The translations under genes were made by a program, and so were the position numbers. From contig JAEYON010000090.1 in the NCBI GenBank assembly GCA_023411645.1, positions 1-18,790 of the forward strand: a stretch of 18,790 nt of DNA. The letters are read 5' to 3'. Below the pieces are notes generated by a model, which did no database searches, was not told the DNA's origin, and saw nothing but the letters and a program-made list of their open reading frames with translations. Source of the DNA: Bacillota bacterium. GTDB lineage: Bacteria > Bacillota > Clostridia > Acetivibrionales > DTU013. Each line of letters opens with the position of its first letter. Position 1 is the first letter of the stretch. Below, one piece after another: positions 15,726 to 18,790 of the stretch.

Positions 15726-17654
15726 ATGGAATTAGATCATTATGAAAATCACGAAGTATATGATGAAAATCAGATACAGGTACTGGAAGGGCTCGAGGCG
15801 GTAAGGAAAAGACCTGGCATGTATATTGGAAGCACTTCTTCGAGAGGTCTTCACCATCTGGTATATGAAATAGTTGCAAACAGTGTTGATGAAGCACTTG
15901 CAGGAAGATGTGACGAAATTGAAATAGTTGTCAATAAGGATAATTCCATCACTGTTACAGATAACGGAAGCGGTATTCCTGTAGGTTTGCATCCTAAAAT
16001 GGGTATTCCTACTGTAGAGGTTGTACATACAATACTGCATGCAGGAGGTAAATTTGGAAAGGGAGCATACACGGTATCAGGAGGATTGCATGGTGTTGGA
16101 GCTTCTGTTGTTAATGCGTTGTCTGAGTATTTGGTCGTCGAAGTAAAAAGAGACGGAAAGATATATAGACAAAGATATGAGAGAGGTAAAACAGTAACAC
16201 CTCTTGAAGAAATAGGAAAATCAACTGAAACAGGAACAAAAACATATTTTAAGCCTGATCCGCAAATTTTTGAAGAAACAGAATTTGAATTTGATATAAT
16301 GATCAGCCGATACAGAGAAATGGCTTTTTTAAACAAAGGGATAAAAATAAGGCTGATTGATGAACGCCCGGAAGAAAAAGTAGAGAAGTTCTTACATTAT
16401 GAAGGCGGAATAGTATCATTTGTCCAGTATATCAATAAAGATAAGGAAGTTCTTCATGACCTTCCTATATATATAGAAGGTCAAAAAGATGACAGCATTT
16501 GCGAGATTGCAATGCAATATAATGATAGATACATTGAAAACGTATTTTCTTATGCAAATAATATAGCAACGACAGAAGGCGGAACGCACCTGACCGGATT
16601 CAAGACAGCTATTACAAAAGTAGTCAACGATTATGCAAGGAAATATAACTATCTGAAAGAGAATGATAAAAACTTAATGGGCGAAGATGTAAGAGAAGGA
16701 CTTACAGCTGTTATAAGTGTTAAGCTGACGGATCCTCAATTTGAGGGGCAGACTAAGACAAAGCTAGGAAACAGCGAGATCAGAGGGTTAGTTGAAGGAG
16801 TAGTAACTGAAAAATTGTCCAGCTTCTTTGAAGAAAATCCTTCTGTATCAAAAATAGTTATGGATAAGTGCTTAACTGCATCTAGAGCCAGGGAAGCGGC
16901 AAGAAAAGCAAGGGAGTTGACAAGAAGAAAGACAGCATTAGAATTTACAACATTGCCCGGTAAATTGGCTGATTGCACCGAAAAAGATCCTTCACTTTGC
17001 GAGATATACATTGTTGAGGGTGATTCGGCAGGAGGCTCTGCAAAACAAGGTAGAGATAGAAAGTATCAGGCGATTCTTCCATTGTGGGGTAAAATGCTTA
17101 ATGTAGAAAAGTCCCGTATCGATAAAGTTTATGAGAACGAGAAGCTTCTTCCTGTCATTACTGCATTAGGGGCCGGAGTTGGAGAAGATTTTGATGTAAA
17201 CAAGATAAGATACGACAGGGTCATAATTATGGCGGATGCAGATGTAGATGGAGCACATATTAGGACGCTGTTGCTTACATTTTTCTATAGATATATGAAG
17301 CCGCTTGTTGAAAATGGACATGTCTATATCGCCCAGCCGCCATTATTCAAGGTATACAAGGGAAAGGAAGAATATTATGCCTATAACGAAAAGGATATAG
17401 AGTATATTCAAAAGGAGAAGAACTGGAAAAAGGAAGATTATGATGTACAGAGATATAAAGGACTTGGTGAAATGAGTGCAGAGCAGCTATGGCAAACAAC
17501 GATGAATCCTGAGACACGAACAATGCTGCAAGTTAAAGCTGAGGATGCACTTGCGGCAGATGAGATATTTACAATTTTAATGGGGGACAAGGTAGAACCA
17601 AGAAAAGAATTCATTAATGAAAACGCAAAATATGTAACGAATCTTGATATATAG
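15726..17654 (+). CDS. gyrB: DNA gyrase subunit B
   Basis: GyrB is the ATPase subunit of gyrase, partner of GyrA. The 642 residues show a GHKL ATPase domain (catalytic Glu48 in YEIVANSVDEA; DNGSGIP at 79-85; GGLHGVGASVVNAL), a transducer domain, and a Toprim domain with EGDSAGGSAKQG (431-442) and DADVDG (504-509), then the GyrA-binding C-terminus with YKGLGEM. Three sites differ from common GyrB motifs: Ala51 in place of the usual Asp before Asn52, Ser82 in place of the usual Arg (NGRG), and Trp454 in LPLWGK where E. coli has Lys447. CTGGAGG precedes the ATG. gyrA does not follow it; a parS site and a terminator do. Confidence 0.98.
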   Translation: MELDHYENHEVYDENQIQVLEGLEAVRKRPGMYIGSTSSRGLHHLVYEIVANSVDEALAGRCDEIEIVVNKDNSITVTDNGSGIPVGLHPKMGIPTVEVVHTILHAGGKFGKGAYTVSGGLHGVGASVVNALSEYLVVEVKRDGKIYRQRYERGKTVTPLEEIGKSTETGTKTYFKPDPQIFEETEFEFDIMISRYREMAFLNKGIKIRLIDERPEEKVEKFLHYEGGIVSFVQYINKDKEVLHDLPIYIEGQKDDSICEIAMQYNDRYIENVFSYANNIATTEGGTHLTGFKTAITKVVNDYARKYNYLKENDKNLMGEDVREGLTAVISVKLTDPQFEGQTKTKLGNSEIRGLVEGVVTEKLSSFFEENPSVSKIVMDKCLTASRAREAARKARELTRRKTALEFTTLPGKLADCTEKDPSLCEIYIVEGDSAGGSAKQGRDRKYQAILPLWGKMLNVEKSRIDKVYENEKLLPVITALGAGVGEDFDVNKIRYDRVIIMADADVDGAHIRTLLLTFFYRYMKPLVENGHVYIAQPPLFKVYKGKEEYYAYNEKDIEYIQKEKNWKKEDYDVQRYKGLGEMSAEQLWQTTMNPETRTMLQVKAEDALAADEIFTILMGDKVEPRKEFINENAKYVTNLDI

Positions 17655-17670
17655 GTATTGAAACAGAAAA

Positions 17671-17686
17671 TGTTTCACGTGAAACA
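17671..17686. promoter_or_regulatory. parS: parS centromere site
   Basis: TGTTTCACGTGAAACA is a perfect 16-bp palindrome identical to the canonical chromosomal parS bound by ParB (Spo0J). It lies 16 bases past the gyrB stop and before the terminator, about 5 kb from the unwinding region, the position expected for an origin-proximal segregation site. The cognate ParB is not in this window. Confidence 0.95.
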
Positions 17687-17693
17687 ATGACCA

Positions 17694-17723
17694 CAAATCC
17701 CGCTTTCGCGGGATTTGCTTTTT
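17694..17723 (+). terminator. rho-independent terminator of gyrB
   Basis: CAAATCCCGC and GCGGGATTTG form a perfect 10-bp stem with a TTTC loop, followed by CTTTTT. It lies about 40 bases after the gyrB stop and directly after parS. Confidence 0.9.
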
Positions 17724-17745
17724 GAATGGGGGTATCGTATATATT

Positions 17746-18790
17746 ATGAAAAGAGAGAGAAATTATGCGATAGATATCATAAAGACGATTGCGATTGTTG
17801 GAGTGATTACTATACATTCCTGTTATGAAGGGTATGGATATCCAATCGGCTCATTTAACTGGCTCTCTACATTATTTTTCGGATCATTGACAAGGGCAAG
17901 CGTACCTCTGTTTTTGATGTGTAGTGGGGTATTACTGCTGGATACGGAAAAAGATATAACCATACGAAAAATATATTCTAAGAACATGCTGCGTATTGTC
18001 GCAGCACTATTCTTCTGGGCGATAGCATATAAAATATTCATACTCGCTGTATTCCAGGGGTTTTCTATAAATGCAATGCCTCAGATTTTAAAAGAGGTGC
18101 TAGTCTTTAAACATGAGTCCCATCTGTATTATCTTCATATAATGATTATAGTATATGCTTTTGTACCAATCACTAGGATTATCATCCGAAATGCCAATCA
18201 GCGGGAATTGCAATATATTCTTGGAGTATGGTTTGTGTTAGGCATAGTATATCCTCTCGCCAAACGTTTTTGGCCTTTTACACTACTCACCGGAATACCA
18301 ACTCAATGGCTGATAAATATGACATATTCCTCAATCGGTTACGGTGTTTTGGGATATTATCTTCACAAGTATGCAAAATCCAGCAAACTCATATATGCAG
18401 TGTTTTCTTGTGTAGGTTTTCTCGGTGTTTTTATAGGAACATGGATAGGATCAGTTAATAATGCAACACTCTACCAGGTGTTCTTTGAAGGAATGTCGCC
18501 TTTTGTTGCATTTATGGCTATAGGAATTTTCGGTTTGGTAAGATGTATAAAAACTTTTAATACTTCTTCGATATCTAATATGCCTGAAGCATCATTAGAG
18601 ATTAAGAATACTTTATTAGAAGCAAATATATCTGAAACTAGTGCTACAAAAGATGAGAGAAACAATAAAAAAAGCATGGGAACAATTTTTAAAAGAATTT
18701 TTACAAGTATTTCTAAGGCTTCATTCTGCATATATCTGGTACACAAATTTTTTATTTACATTTTTGATTTGAACGGATTAAAGGTGAGCA
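17746..18790 (+). CDS. acyltransferase family 3 membrane protein (partial, runs off the window)
   Basis: The frame is open from the ATG at 17746 to the window end, giving 348 residues of a multi-pass membrane protein. Near the N-terminus, RNYAIDIIKTIAIVGVITIH with His24 fits the first helix of the acyltransferase-3 family (O-acetylases of surface polysaccharide or peptidoglycan). Later segments SVPLFLMCSG, LYYLHIMIIVYAFVPI and SFCIYLVHKFFIYI are also typical. A hydrophilic, Ser/Asn/Lys-rich stretch of roughly 45-60 residues (about 267-324) is placed before the last visible helix, probably a cytoplasmic loop. The RBS is weak (GGGGG about 13 bases away). It sits beyond the gyrB terminator and is not part of the conserved origin cluster. 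Its substrate cannot be deduced. Confidence 0.82.
   Translation, partial: MKRERNYAIDIIKTIAIVGVITIHSCYEGYGYPIGSFNWLSTLFFGSLTRASVPLFLMCSGVLLLDTEKDITIRKIYSKNMLRIVAALFFWAIAYKIFILAVFQGFSINAMPQILKEVLVFKHESHLYYLHIMIIVYAFVPITRIIIRNANQRELQYILGVWFVLGIVYPLAKRFWPFTLLTGIPTQWLINMTYSSIGYGVLGYYLHKYAKSSKLIYAVFSCVGFLGVFIGTWIGSVNNATLYQVFFEGMSPFVAFMAIGIFGLVRCIKTFNTSSISNMPEASLEIKNTLLEANISETSATKDERNNKKSMGTIFKRIFTSISKASFCIYLVHKFFIYIFDLNGLKVS

Noticed and set aside
15404..17011. Several minus-strand open frames opposite remB and gyrB
   Set aside because: They lack RBSs and family similarity and are antisense shadows of well-identified genes.

Overview
This window is the chromosomal replication-origin region of a Firmicutes bacterium, most likely a member of the class Clostridia. 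The basis is the near-complete Bacillus/Clostridium origin gene order, Gram-positive-type RBSs (AGGAGG-like, several TTG starts), RemB, Noc, KhpB/Jag and RlbA. A finer placement cannot be made from the sequence alone.

Layout. Two divergent gene arms leave a central origin (about 10.9-12.84 kb). The left arm is on the minus strand. Read away from the origin it runs rpmH, rnpA, yidD, yidC, jag (khpB), mnmE, mnmG, rsmG, noc, gyrA. The right arm is on the plus strand and runs dnaA, dnaN, rlbA (yaaA), recF, remB, gyrB, a perfect parS site, a terminator, and then an acyltransferase-3 membrane protein cut by the window end. At the far left, bases 1-147 look like the 3' end of a convergent plus-strand membrane-protein gene.

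Origin. Two perfect DnaA boxes lie just upstream of a good dnaA promoter. The dnaA-dnaN gap carries degenerate boxes, a tandem pair of weak boxes, a TACTAC-type DnaA-trio tract and an AT-rich unwinding segment. This is the same bipartite arrangement as in Bacillus subtilis. rpmH has a near-consensus promoter pointing the other way.

How the genes work together: replication initiation and elongation (DnaA, DnaN), repair and fork support (RecF), supercoiling (GyrA, GyrB), nucleoid occlusion and segregation (Noc, parS), ribosome and tRNA maturation (L34, RnpA, RsmG, MnmE, MnmG), and membrane-protein insertion (YidC, YidD, with KhpB/Jag).

Points that depart from the textbook layout: gyrA is separated from gyrB and lies at the outer end of the opposite arm; noc is followed by gyrA with no soj-spo0J; a degenerate 9-bp tandem repeat spans the mnmG-rsmG junction; GyrA has Ala at the Ser83 position and GyrB shows Trp at the Lys447 position plus two changes in the ATP-site motifs; and G+C content appears to fall sharply from the left arm to the right arm. 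I found no mobile element, CRISPR array, tRNA, rRNA or clearly new multi-gene system. The window is a conserved core region with some local oddities.
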